This document shows, piece after piece, positions 34,189 through 42,320 of a DNA stretch of 42,539 nt (within the stretch, counting starts at the first letter, position 1; every line of letters begins with the position of its first letter). The DNA comes from Chloroflexota bacterium (lineage in GTDB: Bacteria; Chloroflexota; Dehalococcoidia; UBA2979), in contig VGPD01000015.1 of the NCBI GenBank assembly GCA_016875635.1, positions 1 through 42,539 of the forward strand. The letters run 5' to 3'. Below the pieces are notes generated by a model. It was not told the DNA's origin. It saw only the letters and a program-made list of their open reading frames with translations, and searched no databases. A program made the translations under genes and the position numbers.

Positions 34189-35471
34189 CCCGTCCTCGCT
34201 CGCAGGCCGCGATGGAGCGGGCTCAGCGTGTGCTGCCCGGCGGCGTCGACTCCCCCGTCCGCGCCTACCGCGCGGTCGGGGGGTCCCCCGTCTTCGTCGC
34301 TTCCGGCCAGGGCGCGAGCATCACCGACGTCGACGGCGAGGACTACATCGACTACGTGCAGTCATACGGCCCGCTGATCCTCGGCCATGCCCATCCTGCT
34401 GTCGTCGAGGCGATCCGCGCCGCGGCGCCACTCGGTACCTCCTTCGGGGCGCCGACGGAAGCCGAGCCCGCGCTCGCCGAACGGATCATCGAGGCGATCC
34501 CGTCCATCGAGATGCTGCGTTTCGTCTCCTCTGGCACGGAAGCGGCAATGAGCGCGATCCGCCTGGCGCGTGCCGCGACCAAGCGCGACCTGATCCTGAA
34601 GTTCGACGGCTGCTACCACGGCCACGCAGACGGCCTGCTGGTGGCCGCTGGCTCAGGCGTCACCACGCTCTCGCTGCCTGACTCCGCCGGGGTCTCCGCC
34701 GCATACGCGGCACAGACGCTCGTCGCGCCGTACAACGACCTCGACGCCGTCCGCGCGGCCTTCGCCGCCCGGCCCGGCCAGATCGCCGCCATCATCGTCG
34801 AACCGATCGCCGGCAACATGGGGATCGTCCGACCGGGCGAAGGCTACCTGGCGGGCTTACGGGAGGCCTGCGACGCAGCCGGGGCACTCCTCATCTTTGA
34901 CGAGGTGATCAGCGGCTTCCGTGCCTCGATCGGCGGGGCGCAGGCGATCTACGGGGTGCGTCCGGACATTACGGTGCTTGGCAAGATCATCGGCGGTGGG
35001 CTGCCGGTTGGCGCGTACGGCGGCCGGCGCGACCTGATGTCGCTGATCGCGCCGCTCGGCCCGGTCTATCAGGCCGGGACTCTCTCCGGGAACCCGCTCG
35101 CCATGGCCGCCGGCACGGCGACGCTCGATACCCTCCGCTCGACACCGGACGCATACACGCGTCTCGATGACCTGGGGGCACGGCTGGAGGCCGGTCTGAG
35201 CAAGGTGATCGCGAGCACAGGTGTGCGAGCCGTGGTCGCCCGCTCGGGGTCGCTGCTCACGCTGTTCTTCAGCCTCGACACCCCACCACACGACTGGACG
35301 GAAGCGAAGCAGGCGGACACCGCCGCGTTTGCGCGCTTCCACCACGCCATGCTGGAGGGCGGTGTCCACCTCCCACCCAGTCAATACGAGGCGTGGTTCC
35401 TCTCGCTCGCACATACCGATGCCGATGTCGACCGCACGATCGAGATCGCGGGTCGAGCGCTCTCCACGTGA
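34185..35471 (+). CDS. hemL: Glutamate-1-semialdehyde 2,1-aminomutase
   Basis: 428-residue PLP enzyme that makes 5-aminolevulinate from glutamate-1-semialdehyde. The PLP lysine is Lys267 in [17 protein letters not shown]. Other blocks are [67 protein letters not shown] and [17 protein letters not shown] 34185 overlaps the hemB stop. It is the last intact gene of the operon. The reading frame stops seven bases before the remnant of a molybdopterin enzyme. Confidence 0.97.
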   Translation: MTRPRSQAAMERAQRVLPGGVDSPVRAYRAVGGSPVFVASGQGASITDVDGEDYIDYVQSYGPLILGHAHPAVVEAIRAAAPLGTSFGAPTEAEPALAERIIEAIPSIEMLRFVSSGTEAAMSAIRLARAATKRDLILKFDGCYHGHADGLLVAAGSGVTTLSLPDSAGVSAAYAAQTLVAPYNDLDAVRAAFAARPGQIAAIIVEPIAGNMGIVRPGEGYLAGLREACDAAGALLIFDEVISGFRASIGGAQAIYGVRPDITVLGKIIGGGLPVGAYGGRRDLMSLIAPLGPVYQAGTLSGNPLAMAAGTATLDTLRSTPDAYTRLDDLGARLEAGLSKVIASTGVRAVVARSGSLLTLFFSLDTPPHDWTEAKQADTAAFARFHHAMLEGGVHLPPSQYEAWFLSLAHTDADVDRTIEIAGRALST

Positions 35472-35477
35472 CGTTGG

Positions 35478-35700
35478 TGAGCGAGATGAACGGTCCGCCA
35501 TTGCCGCACGAGTATGGCGGCCCAGCGCGACTCGTCGTGCCGTTCCTGCAGGCTACAAGAGCCTGAGGTGGGTCGCCCGCATCCACGCTTACCGGCATGA
35601 CCCGGTGGGCATCAAACGTCTCCTGAGCCAGCGAAAGTCCGGTGCCCTGGGCCGTGCTTGGCTGGACCGCCTCGGCATCGTCCCCGCCGAGGGCCACCCC
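35478..35700 (+). pseudogene. C-terminal remnant of a sulfite-oxidase-type molybdopterin oxidoreductase, frameshifted
   Basis: In one frame MNGPPLPHEYGGPARLVVPF (35487 onward) resembles the conserved block of bacterial sulfite-oxidase/MsrP-like enzymes (PLPxxHGGPxRLVVP). The reading frame changes at about 35545-35555, and the next frame gives AGYKSLRWVARIHAY, which matches the following block (YGYKSxKWxxRI), then WLDRLGIVP. Only the last 70-80 residues of the enzyme are present, and the catalytic N-terminal part with the Mo-ligand cysteine is missing. The fragment begins right after hemL, so the 5' part was deleted or never present. It converges with the beta-propeller gene. The call is by motif similarity from memory; the exact right end is uncertain. 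Confidence 0.6.
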
Positions 35701-35737
35701 GGCGACCCTGCACCGGAGCGCGCACAGGACCGAGATG

Positions 35738-37195
35738 CTACCGCAGCGCGATCACGTCGCCAGCGTCCGTCACGAGATAAGTCGCCGTCAGGTCAGGCAC
35801 TGCGGCCCTCAGCCCTTCGACTTTACGTTCCGCTCGCTGCTCGCCGGTCGCGGGATCGAGGAGCAGCAGCCGCTGCCCTTCCGTGAGCAGGACGCCGTCC
35901 GCGGTGATGATCGGAGCGGCTACCAGCCGGTTTGCCTTCGCCTTCCACACCGACTTCCCGTCCTGCCGGCCCAGCGCGGCCACCGCGCCATCGGGCGATG
36001 CAACGACGACCACGTCCTGTCCCACCGCAGCGGCGAGCGTCCGCGTGGGAAGCGAGGTCACGTACCAAATCGTCGGCTCCAGCGGGACGGGGGGCGCCAT
36101 TCCGTAGAAGTAGAACCGGAACCAGAACGTGCGTACGGCCTCTCCGCCAATGCTCATGTCCAGAATACGATCCGACCATGGACGCCGCAGGGACGCGTCG
36201 AACGCGGAGGCGCGCCGTCCGTAGAGGGCCACCACCTCGCCGTCACGGATCGCCACCGAGGACGGCTGCACGCGCGAAAACCTCAGGTAGAATGTCTCTT
36301 CCCCGCTCGTACGGTCGAGAACGAGCACTCTGTTCGCGGTCGCCAGAACGAGATGCGTTCCCTCGACGACCGGCGCGACGGTCGCCCAGCCGACATCGAA
36401 GGGATGCTCCCAGAGGATGTGGCCGTCTTCCGCGTCAAGCCCGACGACGCCTTCGGTGCTGTACGCATAGACGACACCGGCTGCGACCAGCGGAGACCCT
36501 TCGAACGAGCTGGCGAGCGATCCGGAGCGCCAGACTTCTTTCCCGTCAGCCATGCTCAGGACCAGGATCAGCCCCTCGCGCTGCGCGATGTAGACCCGGT
36601 CGCCCGCAAGCACCGGGGCGGAGAGCGGCGGGTTGTCCAGCGTCAGCCCGGCCGTCCACACAGTCTTGCCGGACGAGGCATCGAGACCGACCAGCCGGCC
36701 ATCCTGCAGGGGCACGACAACCAGGCGGCCATCGGTCACAGGGACGGTCGCTGCCGGCGATCCAAGGGACGCCCGCCATATCTCAACCCCTCCGAGACGC
36801 GCGGGCGCGGAGGTCGAACGAGTACCCCGGCTATCCCCGTCCTGGGTCGCCCAGCCGCCCTCGGTGACCGACCGTGCGGTAGAGGACGGTGCATTTGGAC
36901 GCGGAGGATCTTTCAGGAACGTGCCGTACACCCACCAGCCTGCCAACAGAACAAGGATGCCGAGCGAACCGGCCCACCACATGCGTTTGGTGGGGCGCCA
37001 GACCACGCGCTGCCTGGGCGCGACACCTTCCGCCCCCACGTCCAGGGCAGTCCGGGCCTCGGCTGGCGAAAGCGCCGGCACGGCGGCGATATCTCGCAGG
37101 CAGTGCATACACCGGTTGGCGGCAGCGTTCACGCTGCCGCATCTCGGGCAGCGTTTGTACACCTGCGGTTGGACGGGGGCCGTGGCTTCTGGCAT
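35738..37195 (-). CDS. Membrane-anchored PQQ-like beta-propeller protein with N-terminal zinc ribbon
   Basis: About 485 residues. The N-terminus has a zinc-ribbon pattern CPRCGSVNAAANRCMHC (Cys pairs at both ends), then one membrane helix (MWWAGSLGILVLLAGWWVYG) and an extracytoplasmic beta-propeller of PQQ/WD-like repeats: VVVPLQDGRLVGLDASSGKT, VYIAQREGLILVLSMADGKE, VYAYSTEGVVGLDAEDGHI, LVLATANRVLVLDRTSGEE, VVVVASPDGAVAALGRQDGK. The repeats resemble BamB-like or outer-membrane propellers without an obvious enzymatic site. No ribosome-binding site is clear at ATG 37195. It follows the heme membrane protein and ApbE in the same direction and may act as their extracytoplasmic scaffold. Function unknown. 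Confidence 0.85.
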   Translation of the reverse strand: MPEATAPVQPQVYKRCPRCGSVNAAANRCMHCLRDIAAVPALSPAEARTALDVGAEGVAPRQRVVWRPTKRMWWAGSLGILVLLAGWWVYGTFLKDPPRPNAPSSTARSVTEGGWATQDGDSRGTRSTSAPARLGGVEIWRASLGSPAATVPVTDGRLVVVPLQDGRLVGLDASSGKTVWTAGLTLDNPPLSAPVLAGDRVYIAQREGLILVLSMADGKEVWRSGSLASSFEGSPLVAAGVVYAYSTEGVVGLDAEDGHILWEHPFDVGWATVAPVVEGTHLVLATANRVLVLDRTSGEETFYLRFSRVQPSSVAIRDGEVVALYGRRASAFDASLRRPWSDRILDMSIGGEAVRTFWFRFYFYGMAPPVPLEPTIWYVTSLPTRTLAAAVGQDVVVVASPDGAVAALGRQDGKSVWKAKANRLVAAPIITADGVLLTEGQRLLLLDPATGEQRAERKVEGLRAAVPDLTATYLVTDAGDVIALR

Positions 37196-37257
37196 CTCGG
37201 GGGATGATAACAGGGGCGCTGCGCCTGGCGCTGCGAACTTCAGGCCCCAAGGGCCAC

Positions 37258-37926
37258 CTAGAGGCGCCTCTCTCTGCGGCCGGCCGCGACCAGATAACGG
37301 GCAACGACCGCACCGACCGCGAGCGCTGCGGTGACGACGTAGAGCGTCCGCACCGGCCAGGCCAGAGAGTCGCTCCCGGCCTGCAACGCATGGACAAAGG
37401 CGAGGATGCACATCCCGAAGGCGAGTGCATGGATCGCCCGCCACCAGGCGTAGGGGATGTGCGCCCGCAGCCACGAACTCCCGGCGATCAGCACGAGGCC
37501 CCAGAACGCGACCGTGCCGAGGGCGATCGGCACCCGCATCACGTTGGACGCATACGGGACCAGCGCCCCGGACAGGGTGATGTCACTGAACGAATGCGCA
37601 ACGAGCACGACGACATGCGCGACGACTGACACGAGCGCCGCCAGACTCCACTGCTGGTGGAAATCCATCAGCCACTTACGTGACAGCAACCCCTCGACGC
37701 CACGAGCGCTGACGAGGCTTCCGGTGAACATCGAGGCCCACAGCGCGACATATGAGACGAAACCCGTGGCGCGGCCCGCGTACCAGAGCAGAGGCGCCTC
37801 CGACCCGTCCGCAACGGCCAGCAATGGGGGCAACACGAACACCAGCGCCGCGCCGAAGCAGGCGACCGCCAGCCAGCGGACTGGCGTCATGATCAGCGAT
37901 GGCTCAGCCGAGCGACGTGCCATCAT
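37258..37926 (-). CDS. Ferric-reductase-like heme-binding membrane protein
   Basis: About 222 residues with six hydrophobic helices. Histidines suited to bind two hemes across the membrane lie in MDFHQQWSLAALVSVVAHVV, VVLVAHSFSD and WWRAIHALAFGMCILAFVHA. This is the FRD/YedZ-like transmembrane domain with no attached flavin/NAD domain. A ribosome-binding site (GGAG) stands about 10 bases before ATG 37926. The start overlaps the end of apbE by 23 bases, so they are probably co-translated. In known systems such a domain passes electrons across the membrane to an extracytoplasmic flavoprotein or molybdoenzyme. Here the FMN transferase and a molybdopterin enzyme remnant next to it both fit that role. 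Confidence 0.87.
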   Translation of the reverse strand: MMARRSAEPSLIMTPVRWLAVACFGAALVFVLPPLLAVADGSEAPLLWYAGRATGFVSYVALWASMFTGSLVSARGVEGLLSRKWLMDFHQQWSLAALVSVVAHVVVLVAHSFSDITLSGALVPYASNVMRVPIALGTVAFWGLVLIAGSSWLRAHIPYAWWRAIHALAFGMCILAFVHALQAGSDSLAWPVRTLYVVTAALAVGAVVARYLVAAGRRERRL

Positions 37927-38773
37927 CAAGCCACTTCTCCATACCGGGGGTCATCCACCACGCCCCTGCATCATCCTCGATCAGCGCTTCTGCGCCCTGC
38001 GCCTCCACCACTCCGAGACTCCCGACGCCTCCCGCCACCAGCGTCGTCGCCAGCACATCCGCTGCCGTAGCACGCCGGTGCGCGACCACGGCAGTACGCA
38101 CGCCCCGGGATGCCGGGAGGCCGGCCGACGCGTCGATGATGTGGTGGGCCGGGACGCCGTCGGATGTCGTCCAGCGCCGCCTCGCAGTCGACGAGGTTGC
38201 GACGGCGCCCGGCCCCAGCCACGCGACGAGGCCATCGCCCACACCGACCGGCCACAGCACCGCGGGGGTGGGTCCGGCCCGCAGGTCACCCCCGCCGTCT
38301 ACGAGGTATCGGTCCACTCCGCGAGATTCGAGGTAGTCCGCGAGTCGATCGACCGCCCACCCCTTACCGATCCCGCCGAGGTCCACGGTCCCTTCGCCAT
38401 CGAGCACGACGCAATCGCCCTCGACGGTTACACGGGGACGGCGAAGATCCGCCTGAGCCGGCCGGCCATCCTCCAGCGTCTCGAAACTGCGGTCATAACC
38501 GGCTGCGACCAGTGCGGCGCCCACGCCGGGGTCAAACACCGCATCCGTCGCGTCGCGCCATTCGAGGGCGACCCGCATGACTACGGCAAGCAACGGGTCG
38601 GTTGCCACTCGCTCCCGATTCAGGACACCCAAGCCGGAACACTCACTGAACCGCGAGATACGCGCCTCCGTGTCGTGGACCAGAACTTCGGCCTGATCCA
38701 GCACCCGATCGGTGGCCCCGTAGGCGCGGACCCACCATTCCGTGTTCATCGCCCTGAACGTGCGTTCCTTCAT
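37904..38773 (-). CDS. apbE: FAD:protein FMN transferase ApbE
   Basis: About 289-residue ApbE protein, which attaches FMN to a Thr/Ser of extracytoplasmic redox proteins. Signatures are TEWWVRAYG near the start, ISRFSECSGLGVLN, GEGTVDLGGIGKGWAVDRLA, YLVDGGGDLRAG and the late HHIIDASAGLPAS. I chose ATG 38773, 11 bases after the previous gene; an internal ATG at 38749 is possible. No lipoprotein signal is visible, so a cytoplasmic or Sec-independent location is possible. The expected target, an FMN-binding domain with a (S/T)GA(T/S) motif, is not encoded here; see the neighbouring Thr/Pro-rich protein. Confidence 0.9.
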   Translation of the reverse strand: MKERTFRAMNTEWWVRAYGATDRVLDQAEVLVHDTEARISRFSECSGLGVLNRERVATDPLLAVVMRVALEWRDATDAVFDPGVGAALVAAGYDRSFETLEDGRPAQADLRRPRVTVEGDCVVLDGEGTVDLGGIGKGWAVDRLADYLESRGVDRYLVDGGGDLRAGPTPAVLWPVGVGDGLVAWLGPGAVATSSTARRRWTTSDGVPAHHIIDASAGLPASRGVRTAVVAHRRATAADVLATTLVAGGVGSLGVVEAQGAEALIEDDAGAWWMTPGMEKWLDDGTSLG

Positions 38774-38784
38774 GCCTGGGCGCC

Positions 38785-39252
38785 TTACGAAGCCCGCGAC
38801 GGACGGATGATCCGGCGCGGTGTCGCGATCACGGTCGGCGTCTTCGCCGCAGCTGGGGTCGCAGTCACGACGGGCGTCGCAGTCACGGCTGGCGTCGTAC
38901 CGGCGGTAGCGGCAGGTGCTGGGATCAGGCCCGGGGCGGGCGGTGTGGCTGTCGTAGGCGTCGCGGTGGCGGAAGCCCCGGCGACTGCGGTCGCGGTTGG
39001 GATGACGGCCGTGGGCAACGCCGTCGGCGAGACGGCGGGCATGCCGTTTGGGATGGCGGGACTCGCCACGGGGTTCGCGGGTGTCGGTTGGACACCGACG
39101 GCGCGCAGCGCCTCGACCAGCGCCGCGGCTTCCTGATCCGCCGCCTCGCGAGCACGACGCGACTCGTCTGCCCGGACGACGCCGAGCCACGAGCCGGCGA
39201 GCACCCCCAAAGACGTGACCGCTACGAACAGGTTGACCAGAGTCCGCCGCAT
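38785..39252 (-). CDS. Membrane-anchored Thr/Pro/Ala-rich protein, possibly an FMN-binding protein lacking its domain
   Basis: 155-residue protein. One N-terminal membrane helix or signal anchor (TLVNLFVAVTSLGVLAGSWL) is followed by a short charged helix (DESRRAREAADQEAAALVEA). A long low-complexity segment follows, with repeated TATP, PAVSP and VTATP units (residues about 60-140), and the end is RRIIRPSRAS. Nothing else folded is visible. Flavinylated FMN_bind proteins next to ApbE and ferric-reductase genes often start with just such an anchor and linker, and then carry the FMN domain. Here the domain is absent, and the stop is 11 bases from apbE. It may be a truncated carrier, or a cell-surface stalk with another role. 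ATG 39252 has a G-rich sequence upstream. Confidence 0.6.
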   Translation of the reverse strand: MRRTLVNLFVAVTSLGVLAGSWLGVVRADESRRAREAADQEAAALVEALRAVGVQPTPANPVASPAIPNGMPAVSPTALPTAVIPTATAVAGASATATPTTATPPAPGLIPAPAATAGTTPAVTATPVVTATPAAAKTPTVIATPRRIIRPSRAS

Positions 39253-39458
39253 GACACCCCCGCACGGCATCCGTCTCGTCCGTTGCCGAGCCGAATCCAT
39301 GGCCGCCGGAGTACGAGAGTGACCCGCAACCCGGCCCATCGCATGAACGATACCGTCTCGCATTCCGTTTGGAGCATGGTTGGAACCCGGTCACGGGAGG
39401 CTGTGAACACCGAACACCGACACAGCACGGTCACAGGAATCCGCCGTACGCTGGGTGC

Positions 39459-40124
39459 ATGCGAATCCTTATTGCCGAAGACGACACCCGCCTCGCACGC
39501 CTCGTCGAGCGAGGGCTGACCGCCGAGGGCCACGACGTCCAGGTGGCCCAGGACGGCGAAGAGGCCCTGTTCCTGGCCCGCGAAGCGGGCCCTGACCTCA
39601 TCGTGATGGACGTGATGATGCCCCGTGTGGACGGATTCGAGGCTGTCCGCCGACTCCGCGCGGAACGACTGGACACCCCGGTGATCTTCCTGACCGCACG
39701 CGGCCAGATCGACGACCGAGTGAAGGGCCTCGACATCGGTGGGGACGACTACCTCGTGAAGCCGTTCGCATTCGATGAGCTCACCGCACGTGTCCGTGCC
39801 CTGGTACGCCGGGCGGCCGGCGCGGAGGGTGACCTGTTGCACGCGGGTCGTGTGACCCTCGACGTCCGGCGCCACGAGGCGAACGTGGACGGTAGCGTGG
39901 TCGACCTGTCTCCGACGGAGTACCGCCTCCTGGAACACCTGATGCGACACACCGGACAGGCACTCACGCGACAGGCCATCCTCTCGGCCGTCTGGGGTTT
40001 CGACGCCGAACCAGAACCGAACGCCGTCGACCTCTACGTCCACTATCTCCGGCGCAAACTGGGCGACGCGGTCGCGATCGCGACCGTGCGCGGCGTGGGC
40101 TACCGGCTCGACCGGGACGCCTAG
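39459..40124 (+). CDS. Two-component response regulator, OmpR/PhoB family
   Basis: 221 residues. The receiver domain has the acidic pair in AEDD (residues 7-9), phospho-acceptor Asp51 in VMDVMMPRVDGFEAV and Lys101 in DDYLVKPFAFDEL. The C-terminal winged helix (about 125-221) contains DLSPTEYRLLEHLMRHTGQ and VDLYVHYLRRKLG, typical of OmpR/PhoB. The ATG at 39459 follows a 206-base gap shared with the divergent redox cluster. The kinase gene begins on the next base after the stop. Targets are unknown; the divergent redox cluster is an obvious candidate. Confidence 0.95.
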   Translation: MRILIAEDDTRLARLVERGLTAEGHDVQVAQDGEEALFLAREAGPDLIVMDVMMPRVDGFEAVRRLRAERLDTPVIFLTARGQIDDRVKGLDIGGDDYLVKPFAFDELTARVRALVRRAAGAEGDLLHAGRVTLDVRRHEANVDGSVVDLSPTEYRLLEHLMRHTGQALTRQAILSAVWGFDAEPEPNAVDLYVHYLRRKLGDAVAIATVRGVGYRLDRDA

Positions 40125-41561
40125 ATGATCCGCCGTGCGCGGCTGCGGCTGACGCTGTGGTACAGCGGGGCGCTGCTGATCCTGTTGCTCATCCTCTCGA
40201 CCGTGACCTACACGGCCGTGACTCGCACGCTGCGGTACGAACTCGAAGACGGCATCTCCAGCGCCGTCACACAATGGCTGGAGGCACCGCGCCGACTCCC
40301 GCTCACGCGGCCGTCCGAGGGGCGCGGGCCTGGCCTCGGCTTGGGGCGGCCGTCCGAGGGGCGCGGACCTGGCCTCGGCTTGGGGCGGCCGTCCGCGACA
40401 CCGACTGTTGAGGCGACCACGACCGCGGATGCGACGCCTCGCGCCACATCTACGCCTCGATCGAACACACCACGCCTCGATCCACGCATGCTCCCCTTCC
40501 CGGACGACACCACGGTCAATGACCTGGGCTCGACCAGCGATGTGTTCCTTCTGGTGTTCCGCGCCGATGGTGAGCTCGCCGCCAACCCCCGCCGGATCGA
40601 CACGGAAGAGATCGCGGACTCCGACGCGGTGCGTTCAGCACTCGCGGGACAGTCCGCGTGGGAGACAATCGAGGACGACGGGGGGCGGCTTCGAATCTTC
40701 GCGAGTCCGGTCATGGTGGGAGGACACACGGAAGGCGCGGTGGTCGGCGCCCGCAACCTCGACGAGTACGACCGACAGGTCCGCTCCGTGCTGATTGCCC
40801 TCGCGATGGTCGGTGTGGGCGGCGGACTGCTCTCGTTGGGCGGCGCATACCTGTTCGCCGGGCATGCCCTCCAGCCCCTGGAATCCGCATACGACCGCCA
40901 GCGTTCGTTCGTGGCAAACGCCTCTCATGAGCTGCGCTCGCCGCTCGCGGTGATCCGCGCCTCCGCAGACCTGCTGCTGCGCGAGCCACTGCCTGCCTCC
41001 CATCGCGAAAGTGTGGAGGAGATCCGCGATGTGACGCAGGAGGCCGCCACGCTCATCGATGACCTCCTCGAACTGGCGCGGGCCGAGGAGGGCACACCCG
41101 GCCACGCCGAAAGCGACGCCGTTACCGAACTGAACGCGGTCATCGACCAGATGCGAGGAGTCCTCGACCGCCGTGGCCACACCGTCAGCACCGTGCTCGC
41201 GCCGCTGAAGACCGCCGCTGAGGGCGCGGAGATCCGCCGGATCGTGCGCGCACTGCTGGAGAACATCGCGGCACATACGCCAGAGGGAACGCCGGTGCGC
41301 GTCGAGCTCAGCGAGCGCGGCGGAAACGCCGTGCTGGCAGTGGAGGACAGCGGCCCCGGCATCCCGGATGGACAGGTGGACACGATCTTCGAGCGGTTCG
41401 CCCGACTGGACGAAGCGCGCACGCCCGGCACGGGCCACGGCGCCGGCCTGGGCCTCGCGATCGTGCGTTCACTGGCGGAGCGCCGGGGAGGCAGCGTCAG
41501 CGCCTCCCGCCCGACCTCAGGCGGCCTGCGCGTGGAAGTCTCGCTCCCCCTCGCGAAGTAG
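40125..41561 (+). CDS. Sensor histidine kinase with low-complexity insertion in the sensor region
   Basis: 478 residues. TM1 is at about residues 11-31 (LWYSGALLILLLILSTVTYT). An extracytoplasmic segment contains two copies of a 13-residue unit (RPSEGRGPGLGLG) and a Thr/Pro/Ala stretch, then a sensor domain of about 100 residues (VFLLVFRADGELAAN). TM2 is at about 222-245, followed by a HAMP-like turn. The H-box is ANASHELRSPLAVIRASADL with His268, and the ATP-binding domain has VEDSGPGIPDG and GHGAGLGLAIVRSLAERRGG. It autophosphorylates His268 and passes the phosphate to Asp51 of the regulator. It is probably co-transcribed with that gene. HisKA/HATPase core intact. Confidence 0.95.
   Translation: MIRRARLRLTLWYSGALLILLLILSTVTYTAVTRTLRYELEDGISSAVTQWLEAPRRLPLTRPSEGRGPGLGLGRPSEGRGPGLGLGRPSATPTVEATTTADATPRATSTPRSNTPRLDPRMLPFPDDTTVNDLGSTSDVFLLVFRADGELAANPRRIDTEEIADSDAVRSALAGQSAWETIEDDGGRLRIFASPVMVGGHTEGAVVGARNLDEYDRQVRSVLIALAMVGVGGGLLSLGGAYLFAGHALQPLESAYDRQRSFVANASHELRSPLAVIRASADLLLREPLPASHRESVEEIRDVTQEAATLIDDLLELARAEEGTPGHAESDAVTELNAVIDQMRGVLDRRGHTVSTVLAPLKTAAEGAEIRRIVRALLENIAAHTPEGTPVRVELSERGGNAVLAVEDSGPGIPDGQVDTIFERFARLDEARTPGTGHGAGLGLAIVRSLAERRGGSVSASRPTSGGLRVEVSLPLAK
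40308..40395 (+). repeat. 39-bp tandem repeat in the kinase gene (two copies plus 10 bases)
   Basis: Unit 40308-40346 recurs at 40347-40385 with one base difference (GGGCC versus GGACC), and the first 10 bases (CGGCCGTCCG) recur at 40386-40395. The unit is in frame and encodes RPSEGRGPGLGLG. It is very GC-rich with G-runs, unlike the flanking coding sequence. Confidence 0.95.
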
Positions 41562-41570
41562 GCGTCCGCG

Positions 41571-42320
41571 TCAGGTCAGGCCGAGGGCGGCGGGCATCTC
41601 CTCCAGCGGGATCCGGCGGCAGGTGTACATCGGCGTATCGAACAGGGTGTAGGCGGACGCATCGGTGTCACGCAACTCACGCACGAGCGCCAGGAACGAC
41701 CCGGGGTCATCCCCCTCGAACGCGACCACGAACTCCTGGTCGTCCAGTCCGTACGAGTACGTCGTGTTGATCTTGATGTCGTGGTACTTGTGTCTCACGG
41801 CGATGTGCTCGTCCATCATCCGCTGACTCTCAGCCGCCGGGAGCGCGTACCACGCGCGCGTCTTCGCCATCGGATAGACGAAGAGGAACTCGTCCGTACC
41901 GCCGTCCGCGCGGAGCCGCTCACGCGAGGCCGCGCCCTCGTGCTGGGTGTTCGTATACAGCGAACGCGTCGTCATCGAGAGGTACGAGCGCGGAACTTCC
42001 AGCCAGGAGCCGACCGCGGAAGCCTTCAGTGCACCATGCCAGTCCATCACCACGCGCAGGTCGTCGTGGACCTGCCACAACAACACGTCCACGTCCCCGC
42101 GGGTACCCGCTGTGACATAGGCGCGCGTCACCATCTGTTCACCCGAGCGGTCGAGGAGGCTGAGCAGTGCCTCGCCCAGCCGGGCCCGTTCCGTCACTGG
42201 AAGCCGTCGCCCTTCGCCTGGCATTCGGAAGAACGTGAATTTCACACTCTGGACGCCTCGTGGCATCCGAGGCGCATCCCCGGGCACCGTGTGCGCCCCG
42301 GGATGTGCGTGCGTCGTCAT
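41571..42320 (-). CDS. Chlorite dismutase family protein, HemQ-like (coproheme decarboxylase candidate)
   Basis: 249 residues with the two ferredoxin-like halves of the Cld/HemQ family. Landmarks are SVKFTFFRM, VDVLLWQVHDDLRVVMDW, FLFVYPMAKTRAWYALP and MMDEHIAVRHKYHDI. The last holds the probable proximal heme histidine, followed by NTTYSYGLDDQEFVVAFEGD. Distal residues decide between chlorite dismutase (Arg) and HemQ (Gln or Ala), and I cannot assign them without alignment. Context favours HemQ, which makes heme b from coproheme with peroxide: the window has the upper tetrapyrrole genes and, overlapping as ATGA, an AhbA/B-like gene. No signal peptide is visible, which also fits HemQ rather than secreted chlorite dismutase. 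ATG 42320 was chosen by that overlap. It converges with the kinase gene (9-base gap). Confidence 0.87.
   Translation of the reverse strand: MTTHAHPGAHTVPGDAPRMPRGVQSVKFTFFRMPGEGRRLPVTERARLGEALLSLLDRSGEQMVTRAYVTAGTRGDVDVLLWQVHDDLRVVMDWHGALKASAVGSWLEVPRSYLSMTTRSLYTNTQHEGAASRERLRADGGTDEFLFVYPMAKTRAWYALPAAESQRMMDEHIAVRHKYHDIKINTTYSYGLDDQEFVVAFEGDDPGSFLALVRELRDTDASAYTLFDTPMYTCRRIPLEEMPAALGLT

Noticed and set aside
38785-39252. An AGASAT stretch in the Thr/Pro-rich protein as an ApbE flavinylation motif
   Set aside because: The required acidic residue and surrounding fold of the (S/T)GA(T/S) motif are missing, and the stretch is part of low-complexity sequence.
40308-40395. Tandem repeat as a CRISPR array
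   Set aside because: Copies are adjacent without spacers, in frame and inside a kinase gene.
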